The notes: generated by a model not told the origin, from the sequence alone. 9,385 nt of DNA from Methanobacteriota archaeon (GCA_002726845.1 PBSP01000010.1:24279-33663), one strand, 5' to 3'; counted from the stretch's first letter, positions 1-5,459 are shown. Made by a program: numbers and translations.

Positions 1-149
1 TCAGTTTCGAGAACTGCTAGTTTGACCAACTCTTTCCAAGGTTTTTCCATCAGTGTAAATTCTGGGCAGCGTCCGACAACATTGAGTCGGCGGGTCTTCA
101 CTGTCTTGAATGCCGCCTCAAGACAAGTTGCGAGATACGATTCTTGCAT
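1..149 (-). CDS. 5' part of an unidentified gene, cut by the left window edge
   Basis: An open frame runs leftward from ATG at 149 for 49 codons with no stop and leaves the window. The visible residues begin MQESYLATCLEAAFKTVK and continue with an alternating basic/hydrophobic pattern (TRRLNVVGRCPEFT, then KPWKELVKLAVLE), which looks like a helix-strand-helix start of a soluble protein. A purine-rich GGTGGGGG lies a few bases upstream of the ATG and could serve as a ribosome-binding site. It is divergent from the DUF4079-like gene across 111 bases. I do not recognise the family from so little sequence. A plus-strand open frame across the same bases is less convincing, being rich in Pro/Thr/Ser/Arg with no clear hydrophobic pattern. 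The call rests on open frame, start context and composition only. Confidence 0.5.
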   Translation of the reverse strand, partial: MQESYLATCLEAAFKTVKTRRLNVVGRCPEFTLMEKPWKELVKLAVLET

Positions 150-247
150 AGCGCCCCCACCGTTCCCTCGGCATCCAACCTTTGAACTCACCGACGAAGT
201 CACAAGAGAAACGCATTCAAGTCACCCTTTCTTGGCATCCATAAGGG

Positions 248-255
248 GGAGGTGA
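248..255 (+). promoter_or_regulatory. Ribosome-binding site deciding the start of the DUF4079-like gene
   Basis: GGAGGTGA ends 5 bases before ATG at 261, the normal archaeal/bacterial spacing. In-frame GTG at 252 lies inside the motif and ATG at 258 is only 2 bases from it, so both are poorer starts than 261. I see no convincing TATA box in 150-247; the interval is not AT-rich. Confidence 0.65.
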
Positions 256-260
256 AGATG

Positions 261-722
261 ATGGTTCGAACAATCGTAATGCTCATCCACCCAATTCTTG
301 CTACCATCTTCATTTTTTGGCTCGTACGGCAGTACGGTTGGCGCAAGAAAGGAATGTCGCTTCAGGGCGACGAGCGCAAGGTCGCCCTTGCCCGTCATAG
401 ACGACACGGTGAACGATTGCTTTGGGCAGGTATTTGCCTTGCAATTATCGCATTTGTCGCTCGTGGAATCTCTGGCGTGCTCGTCAATGATGATTGGACT
501 TCAGACCTTCTTCCGCAAAATATTCACGGTTTTTCTGGTCCACTCGGATTGATTTTGCTCTGGATTGTTGTTCGACGCGGCCGTTCCGTTACAGAACCAG
601 ATGACAAAGATGAGTCCTTTACAGTCAAACGAAAGAAGCACGGCCGGGCTGCAGATATGGTGATGGCGTTGGTTATGCTCCATGCTTTTTTGGGCTTGAT
701 TTACACATTTCAAGTAATTTAG
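261..722 (+). CDS. Four-helix membrane protein, DUF4079-like (cytochrome b561-type architecture)
   Basis: The 153-residue product has four predicted membrane helices at about residues 5-22, 53-73, 92-106 and 131-150. Histidines sit at or near helix ends: H10 (in IHPILA), H46 and H49 (RHRRHGERLLW), H89 (NIHGFSGPLG), H127 (KKHGRAADM) and H141. HP in helix 1, YGWRKK after it, an R-x2-HG before helix 2 and H-G-x-x-G-P before helix 3 match the pattern I know from DUF4079, a membrane family described mainly from cyanobacteria and plants whose paired histidines suggest haem b ligation. A quinone- or haem-linked electron-transfer role is inference. The start was set by the Shine-Dalgarno sequence at 248-255. 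It ends TAG at 722, directly against the stop of the convergent DHH gene. Family assignment is from pattern memory and is moderately sure. Confidence 0.7.
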   Translation: MVRTIVMLIHPILATIFIFWLVRQYGWRKKGMSLQGDERKVALARHRRHGERLLWAGICLAIIAFVARGISGVLVNDDWTSDLLPQNIHGFSGPLGLILLWIVVRRGRSVTEPDDKDESFTVKRKKHGRAADMVMALVMLHAFLGLIYTFQVI

Positions 723-1703
723 TCACGAGAGCCGAAGGATCTCTTCACGATCGTTCCACATCGCAAGCCACATCGATAAATTCGAATCCAGTCCAGGCGG
801 TTGTATGCGGCACCCACATGCGTTTGCATGGCCCCCTCCATGCGGGTCAAGGGCTGTTGCAAGTCTCGACAAATCGTATCGGTTCTGACCGTCTGGCAAA
901 AAGGAATTTGCATAAAAACTAGCAGAGAGAGGAGGACGTAACTTGTTTCCAATCTGACCATCGCTGTAACCATGGATGATGCAACATGCATCCGCATCCT
1001 CACCACAGAATGCGGTGATGAGGTACCCATTTGACCGATGTCCCGTGTCTTCAAGACGACAAATGGCCAATCGATCGGTTATGGTTGTCCTCTCGGAAAC
1101 AAGCTTGACCAGCTCTTTACGCGATAATTCGGCTTGAAGCATTCGTTCTCGGACGACCTTATCACCGTAGATATCGGCCATTGAACTACGTGTTTGGAAC
1201 AAAGAAAGGAGATGATGCATGTACGCTGTGTCGTTGTAATTCAAGGTTCTTGACAACTGGAGCAATGGGCCGTCCTCAAGGAATGTTTCAATGGAGATAC
1301 CGCCAGAATCCAAGTCATCAACGAGAGGCATTATGCTCTCAAGATGAGGGAATTCGAATTCTTCTCGAAACAAATCAAATGCCAACCGAGCTGCTGAAGG
1401 CGTGTTTTCCCAATGCACAACACCTCCTTTGGAGGTGAAGTCCTCGTACTCTGCATCTGTCGGTTTGTTTGTGAGGTGATGATCGAGATACCAGCCGCTG
1501 CTTGCGTGAAAGGGAAGATCAACTGTCACCGTTTTATCATCGATGAGATTATCGATGATACCTGAACGGATTAAGGCTGCATGAGCAAAGTGGACCTCGG
1601 CATCCGGGAACGCTCTCTTGAGAACTACAGCGGCACACATTCCATCGAGATCCGAATCGGCAACAATCCGCCGCACATCGGGAAGAAGGGTTTTTGCCGT
1701 CAC
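723..1703 (-). CDS. DHH/DHHA1-family phosphoesterase
   Basis: The 326-residue soluble protein carries the hallmarks of DHH phosphoesterases, Mn-dependent enzymes that cleave phosphodiester or phosphoanhydride bonds in nucleic acids or small nucleotides (RecJ, NrnA, archaeal relatives). Visible motifs are ADSDLDG at residues 15-21 (metal ligands D18 and D20), VDLP with D62, the DHH triad at D74-H75-H76, an acidic VDDLDSGG at 128-135, and a C-terminal substrate loop PHGGGHANACG at 287-297 typical of DHHA1. The substrate (nanoRNA, cyclic dinucleotide or DNA) cannot be told from sequence. The start is GTG at 1703: an in-frame stop lies at 1713-1715, no Shine-Dalgarno is seen, and a TATA-like box about 22 bases upstream suggests a leaderless transcript. 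The overlapping ATG at 1705 is out of frame. It is convergent with the DUF4079-like gene with zero spacing. Confidence 0.9.
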   Translation of the reverse strand: MTAKTLLPDVRRIVADSDLDGMCAAVVLKRAFPDAEVHFAHAALIRSGIIDNLIDDKTVTVDLPFHASSGWYLDHHLTNKPTDAEYEDFTSKGGVVHWENTPSAARLAFDLFREEFEFPHLESIMPLVDDLDSGGISIETFLEDGPLLQLSRTLNYNDTAYMHHLLSLFQTRSSMADIYGDKVVRERMLQAELSRKELVKLVSERTTITDRLAICRLEDTGHRSNGYLITAFCGEDADACCIIHGYSDGQIGNKLRPPLSASFYANSFLPDGQNRYDLSRLATALDPHGGGHANACGCRIQPPGLDSNLSMWLAMWNDREEILRLS

Positions 1704-1718
1704 ATTTGCAGGTCAAAA

Positions 1719-1734
1719 TTCAACATATATTGAA
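1719..1734. promoter_or_regulatory. Palindromic TATA element in the divergent DHH/Nudix promoter
   Basis: TTCAA (1719-1723) and TTGAA (1730-1734) are perfect inverted arms around CATATA, in the 103-base gap between divergent genes. Read on the minus strand, the AT core lies 20-27 bases before the GTG of the DHH gene, the right place for a TATA box giving a leaderless mRNA. Read on the plus strand it is about 75-80 bases before the Nudix ATG and would give a leader of roughly 50 bases. The symmetry could reflect a shared TATA/TBP site or an operator; sequence alone does not decide. Confidence 0.4.
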
Positions 1735-1795
1735 CCTCTTGAACCAAATACACGTCGCGAAGATATCAAACCGTACCCCCTCTCAGCATCGTACA

Positions 1796-1803
1796 GAGGG
1801 GAG
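1796..1803 (+). promoter_or_regulatory. Ribosome-binding site deciding the Nudix start
   Basis: GAGGGGAG lies just before ATG at 1807; its AGGGG core (1797-1801) is 5 bases from the start. The frame is open back to 1618, but that extension would overlap the DHH gene and has a low-complexity Arg/Ser/Thr composition without family similarity. Confidence 0.6.
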
Positions 1804-1806
1804 TGG

Positions 1807-2211
1807 ATGGAGACTTCATGCGGCGTGGTCTTGGTTAACATTGACAGCGTTCTGCTGCTTCAATACCCGCAAGGTCACTGGGACTTACCAAAAGGCCACG
1901 TTGAAGACACGGACGCCGATTACATCGCAACAGTGCGTAGAGAATTGGCTGAAGAAACCGGAATTACCGATATCGTGTTTGACAAGGACTTCGTTGAACG
2001 AACGGACTACACTTACCGACATAAGGGGAGAGTTCGTCAGAAACAGGTGTTTTGGTTTTTAGCAGAAACCAATTCCCTTGACGTCTCCCTTTCCCGAGAA
2101 CATCGTGGGCATTTATGGTTGGATTGGGAACAAGCAATTGCTCAACTCACACACGATGAAACACGCGCTGTGGTTCAACTTGCATGGCAGAAGACAAAGG
2201 AGTCGAACTAA
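1807..2211 (+). CDS. Nudix hydrolase, NUDT2-like Ap4A pyrophosphohydrolase
   Basis: The 134-residue protein is close to the usual length of asymmetrical diadenosine tetraphosphate hydrolases (Ap4A to ATP plus AMP). It shows a GVVLV first strand, WDLPKGHVE at residues 25-33 and the catalytic R-E-L-A-E-E-T-G-I at 45-53, giving the Mg-binding glutamates E46, E49 and E50. Downstream, the pattern RTDYTY, QKQVFWFLAE (79-88) and SREHRGHLWLDWEQA (96-110) parallels human NUDT2, including the E-H before the W-L strand, which supports Ap4A specificity over mutator-type Nudix enzymes. The Nudix box spans 24 residues (30-53) rather than the canonical 23, and the usual Glu at box position 7 is Asp (D36). 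The role is probably clearance of dinucleoside polyphosphates made by aminoacyl-tRNA synthetases. The start follows the ribosome-binding site at 1796-1803. Its TAA overlaps the TAG of the convergent cobalamin adenosyltransferase. Confidence 0.88.
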   Translation: METSCGVVLVNIDSVLLLQYPQGHWDLPKGHVEDTDADYIATVRRELAEETGITDIVFDKDFVERTDYTYRHKGRVRQKQVFWFLAETNSLDVSLSREHRGHLWLDWEQAIAQLTHDETRAVVQLAWQKTKESN

Positions 2212-2906
2212 ATCTCATCAAGATCGTTATCGTGCTCAACCTGCCGAAGAATGGAATTCGCAATTCCATCCTCCTTACCGCGCTTACCGAGTGGGAGCCA
2301 CAGCATTTCCTCTTCTCCAAGACTCGCACTAATCCAACGACTCATAACAAACAACCAATCTGAGAGTCGGTTCACGTATTTTAAAACAAGAGGGCGAATT
2401 GATTCCTCTCCTTCATGTTCACGAAGCATAACAATGCCTCTCTCAAGGCGGCGGGTTACGGTTCTTGCGTGATGGAGCACGGCTTGAGGAGGGCCGCCTG
2501 CCGGAAGTATGAACGAGGTTAGGGGTTCGACTTGGGTCAACCAAGCATCCATATCTGTAACCAACGTTTCTGCCTGAGCATCATCGATGAGGACCATGTA
2601 CTCTGGTAAATTCTCAGGAGGACAAGCAAGCTCTGCTCCGAGATCAAAGAGCTCGTGCTGTATTCTTGAAAGGGCACTATCGCAGATGAAATGAACTCTG
2701 CCTGCACCTTTTCGCTCGCCTCCATCCTGGTGGTGCATTGGCAGCCGCAAGCACTCCATGCGAGCTAATCCAATAATAGAATTCAATTCGTCGCAATCGC
2801 CCACAACAGAAAAGCGGAGGTCGGATTTCAAACGTCGACTACCGTCAACCAGTGAAGACTTGCCCCCATCGCCACTGCCTGTGTGAACTCGGTCAATTCG
2901 AACCAT
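2208..2906 (-). CDS. PduO-type corrinoid (cob(I)alamin) adenosyltransferase
   Basis: This 232-residue cytosolic enzyme transfers the adenosyl group of ATP to Co(I) corrinoid, giving adenosylcobalamin for mutases and ribonucleotide reductase. Signatures in order: the N-terminal ATP loop TGSGDGGKSSLVDGSRR at residues 9-25; VVGDCDELNSIIGLAR at 34-49; FILPAGGPPQAVLHHARTV at 132-150 followed by RRLER; and NRLSDWLFVMSR at 179-190. All match the PduO/MMAB family. It is somewhat longer than the usual 180-190 residues because of an insertion of about 20 residues around 55-75 (MHHQDGGERKGAGR) and an acidic tail. AGGGG at 2912-2916 is 5 bases before the ATG. It lies 24 bases downstream of the DUF2203 gene, likely in one transcript, and its stop overlaps that of the Nudix gene. 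Symbols cobO, pduO and mmaB are used inconsistently for this type, so none is given. Confidence 0.92.
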   Translation of the reverse strand: MVRIDRVHTGSGDGGKSSLVDGSRRLKSDLRFSVVGDCDELNSIIGLARMECLRLPMHHQDGGERKGAGRVHFICDSALSRIQHELFDLGAELACPPENLPEYMVLIDDAQAETLVTDMDAWLTQVEPLTSFILPAGGPPQAVLHHARTVTRRLERGIVMLREHEGEESIRPLVLKYVNRLSDWLFVMSRWISASLGEEEMLWLPLGKRGKEDGIANSILRQVEHDNDLDEI

Positions 2907-2930
2907 AATCTCCCCTACATACCTGAGACA

Positions 2931-3413
2931 TTATGCTTCTATGAGTGGTTTTCGGGAAGAAAAGCCTTCATTTAGACCATAATACCACTCAATGTCTGTT
3001 TCACCACACGTCCACGAGTACAGCATCAGATGGGTATCGATCACGCCATACCACTCGATACGTCCTGGGTCAAGTCCTGCAACTCGAGCGCCTTGGTTCT
3101 CTATTTTTGCGATGGTTTTTTGCCAATGCGCCACAAGCCCCCCAAGCAATTCAGACATCTCAACAACATGAGGGTGCTCGGGAGGATACGTTTCAAGAAG
3201 AATCTCGATTTCTTCCGTCATGTCATGGGCTTCATCAACAATCGCTTGCAATGTTGATAATTGTCGCTTAACTTGTGGCAACGATTCTCGTACCTGTTCG
3301 ATACTTAGGACTCTCAGGTTTTCTATGTCCAATCGTTCGATATCTTCCTGATTCAAATCTTCCAAGAGCATGGGTTGACCGGAGAACTGTGACTCCCTGT
3401 CAAAATTGAACAT
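2931..3413 (-). CDS. DUF2203 family protein
   Basis: The 160-residue soluble protein fits DUF2203, a small family of unknown function from bacteria and archaea. Residues 37-51 (SIEQVRESLPQVKRQ) match the family opening, where the chain enters a long amphipathic helix that continues to about 75. A second helix (82-107) precedes the conserved C-terminal block: NQGARVAGLDPGRIEWYG (106-123), LYSWTCGETDIEWYYG (131-146) and NEGFSSRKPL (148-157). In the family this block normally reads G-R-x-V-x-L-C-W-x-x-G-E with a later G-F-x-x-R-x-P; C136, G137-E138 and R154-x-P156 are retained here. An extra acidic N-terminal segment of about 30 residues precedes the domain. It sits upstream of the cobalamin adenosyltransferase with a 24-base gap, the only functional hint. 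The start ATG at 3413 has no close Shine-Dalgarno but a TATA-like box about 40-50 bases upstream. Confidence 0.82.
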   Translation of the reverse strand: MFNFDRESQFSGQPMLLEDLNQEDIERLDIENLRVLSIEQVRESLPQVKRQLSTLQAIVDEAHDMTEEIEILLETYPPEHPHVVEMSELLGGLVAHWQKTIAKIENQGARVAGLDPGRIEWYGVIDTHLMLYSWTCGETDIEWYYGLNEGFSSRKPLIEA

Positions 3414-3452
3414 GACAGCATGTTTTTATTGGCACCCCTTAATCTCATCGCT

Positions 3453-3463
3453 TGATATTTATG
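3453..3463 (-). promoter_or_regulatory. Candidate TATA box for the DUF2203-adenosyltransferase operon
   Basis: On the minus strand this reads CATAAATATCA, the most AT-rich stretch in the 63-base gap before the DUF2203 start. With the usual archaeal spacing of about 25 bases, transcription would begin near 3430 and leave a leader of about 17-20 bases. A second A-rich run at 3423-3430 is too close to the start to be the TATA box of the same mRNA. The call rests on position and composition only. Confidence 0.35.
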
Positions 3464-3476
3464 CAGCATAACCGTT

Positions 3477-3734
3477 TCAATGGTTGATTTGGACGTGCGT
3501 GGATGAATTAATTCTTGCAAACAAACGCTTCCCGAAAAACATCGCTACGTACATCCAAACCCCAACTTCAATTGTCAACAGTACATAGTACCAATTTCCG
3601 AGAGAATCGATCATGGCTATTCCATCAAATGGAACACCGTAAAAACCGATGTACACTGCTTGAGCAAACAGATTAGCAGCAGCCCATACCATAGCAGACC
3701 AGAAGAACAAATTTTTCGGGATTTGTTTCATCAT
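3477..3734 (-). CDS. Small two-helix membrane protein, unknown function
   Basis: The 85-residue product starts MMKQIPKNLFFW and has two hydrophobic helices at about residues 9-31 and 47-67, joined by a short loop with GVPFDGIAMIDSLG. The chain is rich in Trp, Tyr and Phe (FFWSAMVWAAA, NWYYVLL, VGVWMYVAMFF) and ends in a short polar tail starting with the basic GKR. The first helix start and the positive residue at position 3 suggest both ends face the cytoplasm. I recognise no family. The start at the first of two adjacent ATGs is favoured by a TATA-like box 24-34 bases upstream (leaderless style); the second ATG would drop one residue. It stands alone, 87 bases after the TPR-like membrane protein gene and 63 bases before the DUF2203 start, so probably has its own transcript. 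Confidence 0.7.
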   Translation of the reverse strand: MMKQIPKNLFFWSAMVWAAANLFAQAVYIGFYGVPFDGIAMIDSLGNWYYVLLTIEVGVWMYVAMFFGKRLFARINSSTHVQINH

Positions 3735-3757
3735 GTGATATTATCTACCTTTACGTT

Positions 3758-3768
3758 CTTTAAATTAT
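3758..3768 (-). promoter_or_regulatory. Candidate TATA box for the small membrane protein gene
   Basis: On the minus strand this reads ATAATTTAAAG, preceded by a purine-rich AACGAG that could be a TFB-recognition element. It lies 24-34 bases before the ATG at 3734, the placement expected for a leaderless archaeal transcript. Confidence 0.45.
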
Positions 3769-3821
3769 CTCGTTTTTGCATACAAACAGAACGATTACGA
3801 AAGGCGGGGTCAACTTGGAGC

Positions 3822-4592
3822 CTACTCTTCTTCCTGAATGATAGGTAAGCGTTCTGCAGCCGCACTATCCATGTCAGACAAGGCATCATGAATGGCTTGA
3901 ATGTACTCAGGTGCCACTGCAGATTCTCCACCCTCTCGTTCGAGGTAGCCTTTCCACGTTTTGGCTTCATCCTCTTGACCAAGGAAAATGTGAATCCTAT
4001 GAAGAGCCACATAAGCCATCGGATTAAGGTGCTCTTCGTTTGCATCCCAGCCCTTCTCAAAACACTCTATGGCACCGTTACGCCCGGTTAATCGGCCCTG
4101 CATAAGTGCAATCATGCCAGCTTGCGACCAAGCGCGCGGGAGTTTTCCAATTAACAATCCTCGAAAAATGAGCCATGTTTCACCACCGCCAAGAACAACG
4201 ATTGTCAAGAAAGCAGCCCATTGTTCGACTTTTGAAAGATCATCCCAGGTTAGAACCATCAACCCGACCACTCCCACACAGAACATCACTCCTGAATAGG
4301 GCGCAACCAAGACATCGCGTTGGGTTTGGGCCAATTGATACACGCCAGCAACCAATCCGAAACCACCAATTACAGACAGCATAACAAAATGAGCAAAAAT
4401 CGTCATTGGTTTGGGCGCCGCCTGTCCAATGAGGACCAAGATTGTTGTGAGAACAACAAGCCATCCAAAACGTCGACTTGGCCTTGGAAATGGCTGATTT
4501 TTGCTGTTGTATATCAATGCAAAGCCAATAGCAAATTCAAATCCAATAAGCGCCCAGCGAAGATTTGCCTCATCGCTAAACTCGACGGCCAT
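3822..4592 (-). CDS. Five-helix membrane protein with TPR-like C-terminal domain
   Basis: The 256-residue product has five hydrophobic helices at about residues 12-29, 43-58, 64-86, 97-115 and 126-148, then a soluble tail. In the tail, helices around 152-183 (AWSQAGMIALMQGR and GAIECFEKGWDAN), 190-205 (NPMAYVALHRIHIFLG) and 207-220 have the spacing and small/aromatic pattern of one to two tetratricopeptide-like repeats (A-x2-CFEKGW, Y-x-AL-x-RI). The C-terminus is very acidic (IIQEEE). Such an arrangement would hold a protein-protein interaction module on the membrane's cytoplasmic face; the partner is unknown. Start ATG at 4592 is chosen over the longer frame from 4613 because GGAGGGG lies exactly 5 bases upstream. 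It follows rlmH by 36 bases and is likely co-transcribed. No named family is recognised for the membrane part. Confidence 0.78.
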   Translation of the reverse strand: MAVEFSDEANLRWALIGFEFAIGFALIYNSKNQPFPRPSRRFGWLVVLTTILVLIGQAAPKPMTIFAHFVMLSVIGGFGLVAGVYQLAQTQRDVLVAPYSGVMFCVGVVGLMVLTWDDLSKVEQWAAFLTIVVLGGGETWLIFRGLLIGKLPRAWSQAGMIALMQGRLTGRNGAIECFEKGWDANEEHLNPMAYVALHRIHIFLGQEDEAKTWKGYLEREGGESAVAPEYIQAIHDALSDMDSAAAERLPIIQEEE

Positions 4593-4597
4593 GATTG

Positions 4598-4604
4598 CCC
4601 CTCC
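4598..4604 (-). promoter_or_regulatory. Ribosome-binding site deciding the start of the TPR-like membrane protein
   Basis: On the minus strand GGAGGGG ends 5 bases before ATG at 4592. It falls inside the possible extension from 4613, which would therefore be an artefact of an open frame. Confidence 0.6.
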
Positions 4605-4628
4605 GTTTCGCAATTGATTAGGATTCGC

Positions 4629-5051
4629 TCATGCCTTGTGGTAAGACGTCCCTTTGATGATTTGAAACGATCTGTACAACTGCTCAAGGAACAAGACTGC
4701 TGCAAATTCATGAGGAAACGTCATCCTAGAAAGTGAGATTCGCTGAATGTCCGGCATCTTACCTTGCCACCCCTCGGGAGGGCCGACGACAAAATGAGTG
4801 TCGGTGGATTCAAGTGTCCAACGACGTACTTCCTGCGAGAATTCAATTGACGAGTATGTTGGACCCGATTCATCAAGAAGGAAACATTGCCCGCTAAACG
4901 CACCAATCTTTGAGAAAAATTTTCTTTGATCTTCCGCGTGAATATGAACTGTTACCCCAGAGTTTTGTAGGCGTTCTTCATACATATGTGCTAAAGATTT
5001 CAGCGCGGCATCTTTCAAGCGACCGTAAACATGCAAGTGAAGACGCCCCAT
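4629..5051 (-). CDS. rlmH: RlmH-type SPOUT methyltransferase, 23S rRNA pseudouridine-1915 N3
   Basis: The 140-residue protein matches RlmH, the homodimeric trefoil-knot enzyme that uses S-adenosylmethionine to methylate N3 of pseudouridine 1915 in helix 69 of 23S rRNA on assembled ribosomes. Diagnostic segments are FLLDESGPTYSSIEFSQEV (57-75), the SAM-binding FVVGPPEGW (87-95) and the knot SLSRMTFPHEFAAVLFLEQL (106-125) with YR following, ending in the conserved GTSYHKA (134-140), where the C-terminal Tyr-His are catalytic-site residues in the family. It is about 15 residues shorter than the E. coli enzyme, mainly at the N-terminal half. The glycine pair normally seen in the SAM loop (IGG) is GP here. 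ATG at 5051 follows a GGAG by 4 bases. It leads a probable operon with the TPR-like membrane gene. The family is typical of bacteria and scattered in archaea. Confidence 0.93.
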   Translation of the reverse strand: MGRLHLHVYGRLKDAALKSLAHMYEERLQNSGVTVHIHAEDQRKFFSKIGAFSGQCFLLDESGPTYSSIEFSQEVRRWTLESTDTHFVVGPPEGWQGKMPDIQRISLSRMTFPHEFAAVLFLEQLYRSFQIIKGTSYHKA

Positions 5052-5073
5052 AACGCTCCGAAGCAGTTGATGT

Positions 5074-5100
5074 TTTTCATCTTCATGCGAAAGATGAAAA
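5074..5100. repeat. Perfect 10-base inverted repeat in the rlmH/Trp-rich gene divergent promoter
   Basis: TTTTCATCTT at 5074-5083 and AAGATGAAAA at 5091-5100 are perfect inverted complements around a 7-base spacer (CATGCGA). The element is centred between the rlmH start (5051) and the plus-strand start (5124), 23-24 bases from each. Each arm is thus where a TATA/TFB platform would sit for its gene, and the right arm runs straight into a TATA-like AACATATG. This placement suggests a symmetric divergent promoter or an operator for a dimeric regulator rather than a terminator. Confidence 0.6.
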
Positions 5101-5106
5101 CATATG
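5098..5106 (+). promoter_or_regulatory. Candidate TATA box for the plus-strand three-gene cluster
   Basis: AAACATATG lies 18-26 bases before ATG at 5124, which has no Shine-Dalgarno, consistent with a leaderless or nearly leaderless mRNA. If the in-frame ATG at 5094 were used instead, the box would fall inside the coding region, which argues for 5124. Confidence 0.4.
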
Positions 5107-5123
5107 AATTGGAAATCGATACT

Positions 5124-5459
5124 ATGGGTTGGTGGCCGTTCGGTAAGAAAACTCGATCGCGGCGACGTGTTGACGATCCTTTACGTAAGGACACAAGGCA
5201 ATGGCTCTCCGAACTTCGGGATGTCTGCGAAATGAACTTCGACAACCCAGAGGGTGCACGAAGACAGATACGACAAATGCAGGTGCATTGGCATCAGGCC
5301 TATGAGGAAGGGGTCCTCCCCGAATACAATAGGGAAGGTCTTGAGAGTCGCGCATTTCGGTTGTTGCTTTGCTCGGACGATGAGTGGATGGAATGGCTAG
5401 ACAACGAAGAGTTTTGGAAACCCGGCTGGCGACCAGAACAAGACCTTGACGAGGATTGA
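5124..5459 (+). CDS. Small Trp-rich charged protein, unknown function
   Basis: From ATG at 5124 the product is 111 residues: MGWWPFGKKTRSRRRV, then a helical middle (DTRQWLSELRDVCEMNF, GARRQIRQMQVHWHQAY) and an acidic, Trp-rich end (DDEWMEWLDNEEFWKPGW, then EQDLDED). Eight tryptophans (3, 4, 27, 56, 88, 91, 98, 102) in 111 residues is high, and charge is strongly polarised, basic at the N-terminus and acidic at the C-terminus. There is no membrane helix and no signal peptide; the short WWPFG plus basic start could touch a membrane surface. I recognise no family. The start at 5124 is preferred over in-frame ATGs further upstream because those fall in the inverted repeat, TATA region or rlmH. 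It heads the plus-strand cluster: the GST-like gene starts 26 bases after its stop. Confidence 0.68.
   Translation: MGWWPFGKKTRSRRRVDDPLRKDTRQWLSELRDVCEMNFDNPEGARRQIRQMQVHWHQAYEEGVLPEYNREGLESRAFRLLLCSDDEWMEWLDNEEFWKPGWRPEQDLDED

Noticed and set aside
169..242. Repeated GGCATCCA words in the gap before the DUF4079-like gene
   Set aside because: Eight bases repeated twice about 65 bases apart is within chance expectation and lies outside any clear promoter position.
22..255. Plus-strand open frame of 77 codons near the left edge
   Set aside because: Antisense to the more protein-like minus-strand frame at 1-149, with no ribosome-binding site and a Pro/Thr/Ser/Arg-biased composition; its end runs into the ribosome-binding site of the DUF4079-like gene.
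1618..1806. 63-residue N-terminal extension of the Nudix protein
   Set aside because: Overlaps the DHH gene and the divergent promoter, has no Nudix-family similarity, and a good ribosome-binding site precedes ATG at 1807.
5074..5100. The inverted repeat as an intrinsic terminator
   Set aside because: It lies between two divergent 5' ends, not downstream of any gene, and has no following T-run on either strand.
5031..5123. 31-residue N-terminal extension of the Trp-rich protein
   Set aside because: It would overlap the rlmH start and run through the inverted repeat and the TATA-like box; ATG at 5124 gives a typical MGWWPFGKK start.
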